From Flavobacteriales bacterium (GTDB lineage: Bacteria; Bacteroidota; Bacteroidia; Flavobacteriales; Weeksellaceae), in the NCBI GenBank assembly GCA_900770875.1, contig CAAGLV010000227.1, positions 1 to 10,876 on the forward strand: a stretch of 10,876 bases of DNA, in the 5' to 3' direction. Each line of letters opens with the position of its first letter. The first letter of the stretch is position 1. Below are positions 1 to 7,155 of this stretch, piece after piece. A program made the translations under genes and the position numbers. The notes below the pieces were generated by a model that saw only the letters and a program-made list of their open reading frames with translations, made no database searches and was not told where the DNA came from.

Positions 1-66
1 ACCCCCGGAGGTGTGACCCTCAACAGTTTTCAAGACTGCCGCATTCGACCACTCTGCCAACTCTCC
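1..66 (-). tRNA. tRNA-Ser (anticodon UGA), 3' end cut by the window start
   Basis: Read on the minus strand, the sequence folds as a class II tRNA. The 5' acceptor strand GGAGAGT is at 66-60. The D-arm region follows, then an anticodon stem GCAGT/ACTGT enclosing the loop CTTGAAA, with anticodon TGA at 32-30. A long variable arm GAGG-GTCACA-CCTC lies at 21-8, which is characteristic of Ser, Leu and bacterial Tyr tRNAs. The anticodon decides serine (UCN codons, mainly UCA). The T-arm, the 3' acceptor strand and any CCA lie outside the window, so the gene is partial here only because of the window edge. It has a clear promoter upstream at 107-136. Confidence 0.95.
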
Positions 67-106
67 AGAGAAACGCGGTCTATTGCGTTATTCGTTATTG
101 ATGGTG

Positions 107-136
107 CAAATATAGGGTGATATTTGAAACTACCAA
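107..136 (-). promoter_or_regulatory. Bacteroidota-type promoter of tRNA-Ser (TTG-N19-TATATTTG)
   Basis: On the minus strand TTG (136-134) is separated by exactly 19 bases from TATATTTG (114-107). This matches the primary sigma factor consensus of Bacteroidota, -33 TTG and -7 TAnnTTTG. Transcription should start near position 100, giving a leader of about 35 bases before the mature tRNA 5' end at 66. It is the best promoter match in the window. Confidence 0.8.
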
Positions 137-250
137 ACAGTTTTTGAAAATTTTTTCAATAAAATTAAAATATTTTTATTATATTACTGATTTTCAATAT
201 TAAAAAAAAGTACTATTTTTCAGATAAAAATTAACATTAATACAACTAAT

Positions 251-3013
251 TTGAAAAAACTCTACATTTTCACCTTTTTCTTATTTCATTTTATTGCCTG
301 GGCACAGTTAGAAACTTCAAATTGGTATTTTGGGCAGAATTTAGGAATGAAATTTCAGGAAGACGAAATTTTACCTTTAAGCAACGGTCGATTATTTACC
401 GGTGAAGGTTGCGCAACTATTTCTGATCAAAATGGGAATCTGCTTTTTTATACCGACGGATCTACAGTTTACAACAAAAATCATCAAATAATGATGAATG
501 GAACTGGGTTAAAAGGAAATTCTTCGAGCACGCAATCGGCTATTATCATTCCTATGCCTCAAGATCCTAATCAATACATTATTTTTACAGTTGGTGCCGA
601 TGATAATGCAACACCAACTTCTACTTTAAACGAAGGATTACATTTTTATAAGGTCGATTTAACACTTGATAATGGTTTAGGCGCTGTTGTATTTCCCGAA
701 AATAATAATTTATTGCGACTTTGTTCCGAAAAAATAGCAGCTGTAAAACATATTAATCGTCGCGATTATTGGGTTGTAACTCATTTCGAAAATAAGTTTT
801 ATAGTTACTTAGTTACGCCTAACGGAGTAAATCCAACTCCGGTTATTTCTGCAATTGGTCCGCATATCGATCCGCGCACGTATCCTGTTAATGCACGTGG
901 ATATTTAAAGATTTCGCCTAATGGTAAAAAAGTGGCGATTGCTCATTTATCAAATTTAAATTACGACCAAATTCCCATTGGTAATTTACCAACTTTAACA
1001 GATCAGTTTTTTCCGGCAAACGGGCCATTTGCAAATGCATATCCAGGTTTTTTAGCTGTTTACGATTTTAATAAAGCAACAGGTTTAGTAACTAACGAAT
1101 TGGTTTTAGATGTTACAGGTTCGCCTTATGGAATCGAGTTTTCTCCTGATAGTAAAATTTTATACGGAAATTCGGATTATCATAGCATCGATTCTTCGTA
1201 TAATGTAACATGGCAAAGAGGAGAACTTTATCAGTATAATTTAAATTTAAATCGTTCCGAAATTCCATCTTCAAAACAAGTGATACGTAGGTATGTTATA
1301 CAAGATACAAACAGTGCTATTTTTACGGCTCGTGGTGCATTACAATTGGCTTTAAATAATCGGATTTATCTTTCCCGAGATTATCAATATCATCTTTCGC
1401 ATATCAAAAATCCAAACGATTTAAATGATCCACAATTCGAAGATGTTGGTTTTCGCTTCGCCTTTGCAACTTGGAATGTAAATACACGTTATGGGTTGCC
1501 GCCATTTATTAGTTCGTCTTTTGTTAAAGAAATCGAAATTTTAAATTCGGATTTGTATTCCGTTTGTTTAGGTAATTCGGTACAACTTCGTTTTACCAAT
1601 CCCGACGAAGTAACAATTTTATCGTATTTATGGAATTTTGGTGATGGCCAAACATCTACAGCAGCTTCGCCAGTATATTTGTATCTTCAATCGGGTGTTT
1701 TTACTGTTCAATTGCAAATTAATACAGCAGAATATGGTGTTTTAAATTATGAGATAGAATTAACTGTTATAAATAATATTAACTTAAATGAGGCTGTTTT
1801 AGAAGCTTGTGATAATGATAATGATGGCGAAATTTGGTTCGATTTAACATTAGCTCATCCACAAATTACAACGTTAAACAATTTGCAATTTGCATATTTT
1901 AAAACCCTAGAAGATGCACAAGCTAATCGCAATGCAATAGGTTCGGATTATTTATCGAGTATTCCGAACGAAATTATTTATGTAAAAGTTATTAACGAGG
2001 CAGGTTGTTCTAATTTTACACAAATTACGCTGCAACATCATCAGCCCGAAACGTTGGCTTTAGATCCGATTACAATTTGCGTGGATAATGAAGTAAATAT
2101 TTTGTTGGAAGATTATAACGAGACAATCGAAACTTATTTTACCAATCAAGCTATAACATCAATAAAATATTATTTAAATCAAGCCGATTTAATTGCAAAT
2201 GTCAATCAGGTAAATTCGGTAATAATAAATACCAACCAAATTACTGTTTTTGCTAATGTAGAATTTGTTAATCAATTGTGTCCAACATTTGTTCAATTAA
2301 CGTTTAATCCATCATCAATTCCCAATTTCAATTTAAATGATGTGTTAAAATGCAAAGAAGAAACAGCAGAAATTGTTGCGCCAATAGGGTATACTTATCA
2401 ATGGATTGGATTAAGAGACGAAGATTTAAATCAAAACTTAAATCAACATTCAGTTTTTATAAAAAACGAAGGAAATTATGCGTTAATCATTACAAACGAA
2501 AACGGATGTCAGCGCCAAGTGCAATTTTCGGTGACTAATTATCCCGATGTCGAAGTAGTTGATGTTACTGTAGATCAAACAAATTCGATCATAATACACG
2601 CAATAGGCGAAGGATTAAGTTATAGTGTAGATGGTGTTAATTGGCAAAGCGAAAACGTTATAGTTGGGTTAAGTTCTGGGGTTTATCAAGTTTATATTCG
2701 TACAATTAACGGTTGTATTGTGATGGTTGGCGAAGCTGTAATTTTTAAATGGACAAATTTTCTGTCTCCAAATCAAGATACTTATAACGACAGATGGGAG
2801 ATTAGTGGATTAGAAAAATACAATAATGTAGAGGTTAAGATTTTTAATCGATATGGTAAAATGTTGTTAAATAAGATTTTGAATAACGAAAAAGTGATTT
2901 GGGATGGAAGATATAATGGAAAAAAACAACCTTCGGATTCGTATTGGTACATGATAAATATTCCGGGGCATATTAAATATTCGGGCTTTTTATTGCTAAA
3001 AAATAAGATTTAA
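251..3013 (+). CDS. Secreted PKD-containing protein with type IX secretion type-B C-terminal sorting domain
   Basis: This 920-residue protein is predicted to be exported and then secreted or anchored by the type IX system. Residues 1-19 form a signal peptide (Lys-Lys, a hydrophobic core, cleavage after AWA-Q). Residues 20-425 have beta-propeller-like character, with short repeated strands such as GYLKISPNGKKVAIA (217-231) and GIEFSPDSKILYG (294-306). A PKD-like domain spans about 430-507, with the hallmark WNFGDG at 461-466. Further beta-sandwich segments fill 510-830. The C-terminus (837-920) begins FLSPNQDTYNDRWEI and contains KIFNRYG, WDGRYNG and a terminal YSGFLLLKN, matching the gliding-motility-associated / type-B sorting domain family. 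The start codon is TTG. There is no in-frame ATG between it and the preceding noncoding DNA, and the next in-frame ATG (Met33) would remove the signal peptide. The ligand or substrate is unknown. It appears monocistronic. Confidence 0.9.
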   Translation: MKKLYIFTFFLFHFIAWAQLETSNWYFGQNLGMKFQEDEILPLSNGRLFTGEGCATISDQNGNLLFYTDGSTVYNKNHQIMMNGTGLKGNSSSTQSAIIIPMPQDPNQYIIFTVGADDNATPTSTLNEGLHFYKVDLTLDNGLGAVVFPENNNLLRLCSEKIAAVKHINRRDYWVVTHFENKFYSYLVTPNGVNPTPVISAIGPHIDPRTYPVNARGYLKISPNGKKVAIAHLSNLNYDQIPIGNLPTLTDQFFPANGPFANAYPGFLAVYDFNKATGLVTNELVLDVTGSPYGIEFSPDSKILYGNSDYHSIDSSYNVTWQRGELYQYNLNLNRSEIPSSKQVIRRYVIQDTNSAIFTARGALQLALNNRIYLSRDYQYHLSHIKNPNDLNDPQFEDVGFRFAFATWNVNTRYGLPPFISSSFVKEIEILNSDLYSVCLGNSVQLRFTNPDEVTILSYLWNFGDGQTSTAASPVYLYLQSGVFTVQLQINTAEYGVLNYEIELTVINNINLNEAVLEACDNDNDGEIWFDLTLAHPQITTLNNLQFAYFKTLEDAQANRNAIGSDYLSSIPNEIIYVKVINEAGCSNFTQITLQHHQPETLALDPITICVDNEVNILLEDYNETIETYFTNQAITSIKYYLNQADLIANVNQVNSVIINTNQITVFANVEFVNQLCPTFVQLTFNPSSIPNFNLNDVLKCKEETAEIVAPIGYTYQWIGLRDEDLNQNLNQHSVFIKNEGNYALIITNENGCQRQVQFSVTNYPDVEVVDVTVDQTNSIIIHAIGEGLSYSVDGVNWQSENVIVGLSSGVYQVYIRTINGCIVMVGEAVIFKWTNFLSPNQDTYNDRWEISGLEKYNNVEVKIFNRYGKMLLNKILNNEKVIWDGRYNGKKQPSDSYWYMINIPGHIKYSGFLLLKNKI

Positions 3014-3101
3014 GAAGGGTGAAATTTTAATGTAATTTTTCTGAAAAATATGATTCTTGTTATGAAATTAAAAATATATTTACGAAATCGTTATAATTGA
3101 T

Positions 3102-3109
3102 TATTTTTG
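3102..3109 (+). promoter_or_regulatory. -7 box of the gap promoter
   Basis: TATTTTTG is an exact match to TAnnTTTG, 43 bases before the gap start codon. No exact TTG sits at the expected -33 position (TTT at 3079-3081), so only the -7 element is well supported. Transcription would start near 3115. Confidence 0.6.
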
Positions 3110-3152
3110 CAGCAGAAATTAGCAAATACAAAAAAACAAAAATAAATTCCTG

Positions 3153-4598
3153 ATGAGTACAACTACTTATGAACAACAGCTGGCTGAACAAACACTAAAA
3201 AATAAAAAGGTTGTTGAGTTTATAAAAATAGTATCAGACTTATGGTATGATAAAGCAATCGAATTAGTAATTTTTAGAAATAAATTAATCGATTGTAACG
3301 TAAGCGATGTTATTAATTTACATAAATACGCTGAAGAGTTTGTAGAAAAACCAATTACAATTGATGATACTTTAGTTATAGCAAAAGTTATAGCTGATGT
3401 TAATTTACCAGCATCTCGTTTAGATATAGGGAAATTAGCAGCAGAATATGTATCAGAAAAAGATAAATATAATACTGTTGCCGAATTTGTTGAGGCTAAA
3501 TTAGCAACAAGTCAGGAACATAAAGAAATTGCACCTAAAGATGTTGTATTATATGGTTTTGGACGTATCGGTCGTTTATTAGCAAGAGAATTAGCTTCTC
3601 AGGCAGGTAACGGTGGTCAGTTACGTTTAAGAGCTGTAGTTACACGCGATAAAATCGACGCAGTTTTATTAGAAAAACGTGCATCATTATTACGTTTAGA
3701 TTCTGTTCATGGTGATTTTGTAGGAACAGTAGAAACAGATATCGATAACAATGCTTTAATCGTTAACGGAGTTCCTGTAAAAATGATTTCGGCTGCACAA
3801 CCAGAAGATATCGATTATACAGCTTACGGAATTAACGATGCGTTAATTATTGATAATACAGGTGTTTTTAAAGACGAAGAAGCTTTATCTCGTCATTTAG
3901 CAGCAAAAGGAGCGTCTCAAGTTTTATTAACGGCACCAGGAAAAGGAGTTCCAAATATCGTTTATGGTGTAAATCATTTAGATTACGATCCAAACGAAGT
4001 TAAAATCTTCTCTGCAGCATCTTGTACAACTAATGCAATTACTCCAGTTTTAAAAGTAGTAGAAGATAATTTAGGTGTTGTAAAAGGGCATTTAGAGACA
4101 ATTCATGCTTATACAAACGACCAAAATTTAGTAGATAATATGCACAAAAAATACCGTCGTGGTCGTGCAGCTGCTTTAAATATGGTTATTACAGAAACAG
4201 GAGCGGGAAGTGCAGTAGCAAAAGCTTTACCTGTTTTAGCGGGTAAATTAACTTCAAACGCTATTCGTGTACCAGTTCCAAATGGATCTTTAGTTGTTTT
4301 AAATTTAGAAGTTGGTAAAGAAACTTCTGTAGAAAATTTAAATCAAATCATGAAGAATGCTGCTTTAAACGGAGATTTAGTAGAGCAAATTAAATATTCT
4401 TTAAATAACGAGTTGGTTTCTTCTGATATTGTAGGAACATCGGCTCCATCTATTTTCGATAGCAATGCAACAATTGTATCGGCAGATGGTAAAAGTATTG
4501 TGATGTATGTTTGGTACGATAACGAGTATGGTTATAGCCACCAAGTAATGCGTTTAGCTAAATACATTGCACAAGTAAGACGATATACATATTATTAA
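3153..4598 (+). CDS. gap: Glyceraldehyde-3-phosphate dehydrogenase, long form with N-terminal extension
   Basis: It catalyses the phosphorylating oxidation of glyceraldehyde 3-phosphate to 1,3-bisphosphoglycerate, or the reverse, in cytosolic glycolysis/gluconeogenesis. The Rossmann glycine motif GFGRIGR is at 135-141. The catalytic SAASCTTNAITP places the nucleophile at Cys291. The base His318 is in TIHAYTNDQ, the substrate-binding RVPVPNGS is at 372-379, and the family-typical WYDNEYGYSHQ is at 454-464. At 481 residues it is about 130-150 longer than classical enzymes. The excess is a helical, charged N-terminal region (1-128) without a motif I recognise. Long GAPDHs of about 480 residues form a known subgroup in Bacteroidota and some proteobacteria. 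After strand beta-2 the chain reads VVTRDK (163-168), with Arg where classical NAD enzymes have Asn before Asp, so cofactor preference is uncertain. The gene has its own -7 box upstream and a strong hairpin terminator downstream, so it is probably transcribed alone. Confidence 0.95.
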   Translation: MSTTTYEQQLAEQTLKNKKVVEFIKIVSDLWYDKAIELVIFRNKLIDCNVSDVINLHKYAEEFVEKPITIDDTLVIAKVIADVNLPASRLDIGKLAAEYVSEKDKYNTVAEFVEAKLATSQEHKEIAPKDVVLYGFGRIGRLLARELASQAGNGGQLRLRAVVTRDKIDAVLLEKRASLLRLDSVHGDFVGTVETDIDNNALIVNGVPVKMISAAQPEDIDYTAYGINDALIIDNTGVFKDEEALSRHLAAKGASQVLLTAPGKGVPNIVYGVNHLDYDPNEVKIFSAASCTTNAITPVLKVVEDNLGVVKGHLETIHAYTNDQNLVDNMHKKYRRGRAAALNMVITETGAGSAVAKALPVLAGKLTSNAIRVPVPNGSLVVLNLEVGKETSVENLNQIMKNAALNGDLVEQIKYSLNNELVSSDIVGTSAPSIFDSNATIVSADGKSIVMYVWYDNEYGYSHQVMRLAKYIAQVRRYTYY

Positions 4599-4624
4599 TA
4601 GTATATATTTTTCCCTTTTTTTTG

Positions 4625-4655
4625 ACCCGTTTATGATTTAATAAACGGGTTTTTT
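4625..4655 (+). terminator. Intrinsic terminator of gap
   Basis: A perfect 10-bp stem ACCCGTTTAT (4625-4634) / ATAAACGGGT (4641-4650) with a 6-base loop is followed by a T run to 4655. There is no T run on the opposite strand directly after the stem, so it serves the plus-strand gap transcript. The stem overlaps the last codons and stop of the convergent minus-strand gene. Confidence 0.9.
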
Positions 4656-5695
4656 GCATTGTTGTATTGGTTAGTGATGTAAGTAAAATGAGTTTGTAAA
4701 ATATCGGCCATACAATTGCAATTGCTAAAATCGTTGATTTTATATAATTTATTAAAGCCGGTTTTTAGTTGTTCTACTTTTTCGGGAGGTGCAATACGAT
4801 CATTCTCCATAACCTTCATTAAATCTTTAAAACGTCTGCTGCTGTTAGATAATCGTTTAATGATTAATGCTCTAACTTCTTTACGATATTGTTCTATCGA
4901 ATTTGGTTTTAAACGATCTAAAACCAAGTTAACCATGATTTTATTTTCTTTAAAATATTGAGGACGATAAATCTTTAAATTTCCTTCGTAGTTTTGTTGA
5001 TCAAAATCAATTGGACGAATGCGATAAATAACTTGATCAAAATCGTGGATCGGGATAATAACATAATTGTACGATCGCATATCGCCTAAAAGTCCCATAA
5101 AGCATCTTTCGTTAAATTTAACAAACTCTTTTGCGATCTGATTTTTTTCTAAATCAGTACAGTTGTTTAGATACTTATTGATGAAAACATCGCCAGGAAT
5201 ACCAAGAATATGTTCTTCGATTAATGTATCTCTGTCAACTAAAAAATTAATACGATTCGGAGAGATAATTTCTTCCATCTCTAGTCCATAAATACGCGAT
5301 GCATCGGCTTTTTTTATGTAATAGTTGGTGTAGTTGTCGTTTAAAATATTACGAACTCTGATTCTAAATGGTTTCGAATTTCCAAAAGTGCAATAATCTA
5401 TAGAGTCGACAGTTAAAAATGGTAAAACATCTTCATCTCCGTCCGAATGTAGATAAGTGTAAATAGCATTTAAACTGGCTTCAATTTCTTTGTGTTCAAA
5501 TTCCGAATAATACACACCTAGCCATAGTGTGTCGTTTCCTTCTTTATCTTCTAAAGAAACATATCCTGTAAAACGTAAAAGGTCGTCGTATTGTAATGTA
5601 GGTTGTGTTAATCGATTGTATTTTTTTAAATAATCGTTTAATGTTTTATTAACAGGATAGATTGGTTTTCTAAATTCTATTTTAACATCTTTCAT
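4631..5695 (-). CDS. Conserved-looking hypothetical protein with possible kinase-like catalytic loop
   Basis: I do not recognise a named family for this 354-residue protein. It has no signal peptide and no membrane segment, is rich in charged residues, and is probably cytosolic. One stretch resembles the catalytic core of protein-kinase-like phosphotransferases. GDMRSYN (204-210) has the GDxxxxN spacing of an (H)GDxxxxN catalytic loop, followed about 20 residues later by RPIDFD (227-232), which resembles the metal-binding DFG/DxD position. Upstream, YYIKKADASR (125-134) and LIEEHILGIPGDVFI (158-172) could correspond to the nucleotide-binding lysine strand and hinge, but this is weaker. An alternative is a phage- or envelope-related protein of unknown fold. 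The start ATG at 5695-5693 lies 3 bases from an inverted repeat in the leader. The stop lies inside the gap terminator stem. Codon use matches its neighbours, so I see no sign of recent transfer. The coding call is firm and the function is open. Confidence 0.85.
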   Translation of the reverse strand: MKDVKIEFRKPIYPVNKTLNDYLKKYNRLTQPTLQYDDLLRFTGYVSLEDKEGNDTLWLGVYYSEFEHKEIEASLNAIYTYLHSDGDEDVLPFLTVDSIDYCTFGNSKPFRIRVRNILNDNYTNYYIKKADASRIYGLEMEEIISPNRINFLVDRDTLIEEHILGIPGDVFINKYLNNCTDLEKNQIAKEFVKFNERCFMGLLGDMRSYNYVIIPIHDFDQVIYRIRPIDFDQQNYEGNLKIYRPQYFKENKIMVNLVLDRLKPNSIEQYRKEVRALIIKRLSNSSRRFKDLMKVMENDRIAPPEKVEQLKTGFNKLYKINDFSNCNCMADILQTHFTYITNQYNNAKNPFIKS

Positions 5696-5698
5696 AAT

Positions 5699-5727
5699 CT
5701 ATGCTTCTACAACTAAGTTAAGCATAG
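5699..5727 (-). repeat. Inverted repeat immediately upstream of the 354-residue gene
   Basis: CTATGCTT (5699-5706) and AAGCATAG (5720-5727) are perfect 8-bp reverse complements separated by 13 bases. The repeat ends 3 bases before the minus-strand start codon (5695-5693). In RNA it would form a hairpin covering the ribosome-binding region. In DNA it could be a dyad operator. A loose -7 match on the minus strand (TATTTTTA, 5740-5733) would place the RNA 5' end near this repeat. Confidence 0.45.
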
Positions 5728-5739
5728 TTGGCTAAAAAT

Positions 5740-5777
5740 AAAAAAGTCCTTTAATTTTTAGATTAAAGGACTTTTTT
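5740..5777. terminator. Terminator of the 80-residue gene (symmetrical)
   Basis: A 16-bp perfect inverted repeat, AAAAAAGTCCTTTAAT (5740-5755) / ATTAAAGGACTTTTTT (5762-5777), has a 6-base loop, with A runs on one side and T runs on the other. It can work on either strand. Only the minus strand has a gene ending here (stop at 5779), so its role is to end the 80-residue gene and insulate the next minus-strand gene. Confidence 0.88.
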
Positions 5778-5778
5778 A

Positions 5779-6021
5779 TTATCGTGTAATTGTAAGATCA
5801 AAATTATTGGTATTTGGATCTTTTTTATAAGTGATGTTAATTTGAAAATCTTGGCTGTACTTGTCGCAAAATTTTTCAATAGAAATGGAATTGGGTAAAT
5901 TATCATGATCTAAAATGAAAAATAATTTAGTCCAATTTGTGTTTTGTTCAAAAATTAACTTAAATCGATCTTCCCAGTATTTTAAAAATTTTAAGGTAGC
6001 TTCGTCTTTATATACGTCCAT
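5779..6021 (-). CDS. Small hypothetical protein, 80 residues
   Basis: I do not recognise this protein. It starts at ATG (6021-6019), has no signal peptide or membrane span, and reads as a helical, aromatic and charged N-terminal half (WEDRFKLIFE, 16-25; TKLFFILDHD, 31-40) followed by a probable strand-rich C-terminal tail. A perfect -7 box (6051-6044) sits 22 bases upstream, and a strong terminator starts 2 bases after the stop codon. This arrangement argues that it is a real, independently transcribed gene rather than a chance open frame. Codon use is like its neighbours. It lies between an unknown 354-residue gene and a divergent lipid kinase, and neither suggests a role. Confidence 0.75.
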   Translation of the reverse strand: MDVYKDEATLKFLKYWEDRFKLIFEQNTNWTKLFFILDHDNLPNSISIEKFCDKYSQDFQINITYKKDPNTNNFDLTITR

Positions 6022-6043
6022 TCTATTCTGTTCTAAAAGCTTT

Positions 6044-6051
6044 CAAAAATA
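6044..6051 (-). promoter_or_regulatory. -7 box of the 80-residue gene
   Basis: On the minus strand TATTTTTG is an exact TAnnTTTG match, ending 22 bases before the start codon at 6021. I see no TTG at the ideal -33 position. The predicted leader is about 15 bases. Confidence 0.6.
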
Positions 6052-6246
6052 CGATAATTAGCCGAGTTTTTAGTGTTAAAAGTACCTTAAAAACGAAATA
6101 TTATTACAAATCATTAATTTGCAGTTTTTTACATAGTTAATTTGGTTTAGTTTTAAATTAAATTTCTAATTTAAATCATGTTTTTATAGATATGGAGAGG
6201 GAAGTTGTGAAATAATAGTACCTTCGGAAATTAAATTATTTCTTGA

Positions 6247-7137
6247 ATGAATAATCGAATTGTTTTTATAGTAAATCCAATTTCAGGTAAAGGAAAAGGA
6301 AAGGAAATAAAACCTATTATAGAAGATTTTTTTAAAAATACTACACATCAAATTGATATAATTTTTGCAGAATACGCGGGTCATGCAAAAGAAATTGTAA
6401 AACAGCAAATTAAATTAAATCCGTCTGTTATTGTGGCTTGTGGAGGCGATGGTACAATTAGCGAAGTAGCCGAATCGTTGGTTGGTACAGCGATTCCGTT
6501 AGGTATTTTACCTATTGGTTCGGGTAATGGATTGGCATCTAATTTAAATATTTCAAAAGATATCAAACAGGCTTTACAAACAATTTTAGCATATAATATT
6601 AAAACAATTGATGTTGGGAAAGTGAATGAAAATTACTTTTTTAGTAATATCGGTTTGGGGATTGATGCTAAAGTGATTCATCGTTATACCGAAAAAAAAC
6701 AACGCAATTTTGTAGGATATTTTAAAGCGACGATTTGGTCGTTTCTAAATTATAATCCGATCAATTATGCTATCAGTTTTGATGGTTTAGAGTGTAAGAA
6801 TAACGATTATTTTTTTGTGTTGTGTTCTAATTCAAACGAAGCAGGTTATGGTATATCGTTTACTCCAAATGCGAAATTAAACGACGGAAAAATTGATGTA
6901 ATTTGTGTAGAAAGATTAAATGCATTACAATATTTAAAGTTTTTTTATGCTGTGTTGTTTAAAAAGCTGGATGCGTTTGATCAAGCGATTTTAAAACAGG
7001 TAAAAAAAGTTGTTTTTAAAACTGATAAAAAATCGCTTCAGATGCAAATTGATGGCGAAGCTGTAATTTTTGAAACAAATAGAATAGAGGTTTCGGTTGT
7101 TCCACAATCCTTAAGTGTAGTTGTTGAAGCTAATTAA
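6247..7137 (+). CDS. Diacylglycerol/lipid kinase, YegS/DagK family
   Basis: A 296-residue lipid kinase of the DAGK catalytic-domain family, expected to phosphorylate diacylglycerol or another membrane lipid with ATP at the inner face of the cytoplasmic membrane. It begins with the family start IVNPISGKGKG (8-18). The nucleotide-binding GGDGT is at 66-70 and the second glycine motif LPIGSGNGLA is at 88-97. NIGLGIDAKV (134-143), LNDGKIDV (211-218) and the metal/catalytic DGE (269-271) complete the set. Length and motif order are normal for the family (about 290-310 residues), so it looks intact. There are no membrane spans, as is usual for these peripheral enzymes. The MutS-related gene starts 18 bases after its stop, which suggests co-transcription. 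The true lipid substrate cannot be read from sequence. Confidence 0.93.
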   Translation: MNNRIVFIVNPISGKGKGKEIKPIIEDFFKNTTHQIDIIFAEYAGHAKEIVKQQIKLNPSVIVACGGDGTISEVAESLVGTAIPLGILPIGSGNGLASNLNISKDIKQALQTILAYNIKTIDVGKVNENYFFSNIGLGIDAKVIHRYTEKKQRNFVGYFKATIWSFLNYNPINYAISFDGLECKNNDYFFVLCSNSNEAGYGISFTPNAKLNDGKIDVICVERLNALQYLKFFYAVLFKKLDAFDQAILKQVKKVVFKTDKKSLQMQIDGEAVIFETNRIEVSVVPQSLSVVVEAN

Positions 7138-7155
7138 ATTAAAATTTAAAGAAAG

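Noticed and set aside
2350..2538. 62-codon open frame in a second plus-strand frame inside the type IX cargo gene
   Set aside because: It lies fully inside a well-supported gene, and its translation is basic and low in family-like features. It is a shadow frame.
4716..4961. 81-codon plus-strand frame opposite the 354-residue gene
   Set aside because: Antisense to a longer frame with coherent protein character. It has no promoter, and I see no homology.
6114..6144. Two TTAATTTG sequences (6114-6121, 6137-6144) as possible -7 boxes for the lipid kinase
   Set aside because: Each misses the second consensus base, and neither has a TTG at the right distance, so the kinase promoter is left unassigned.
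6381..6566. 61-codon minus-strand frame opposite the lipid kinase
   Set aside because: It is the complement of the conserved GGDGT and GSGNG regions. Its proline-rich translation is an antisense artefact.
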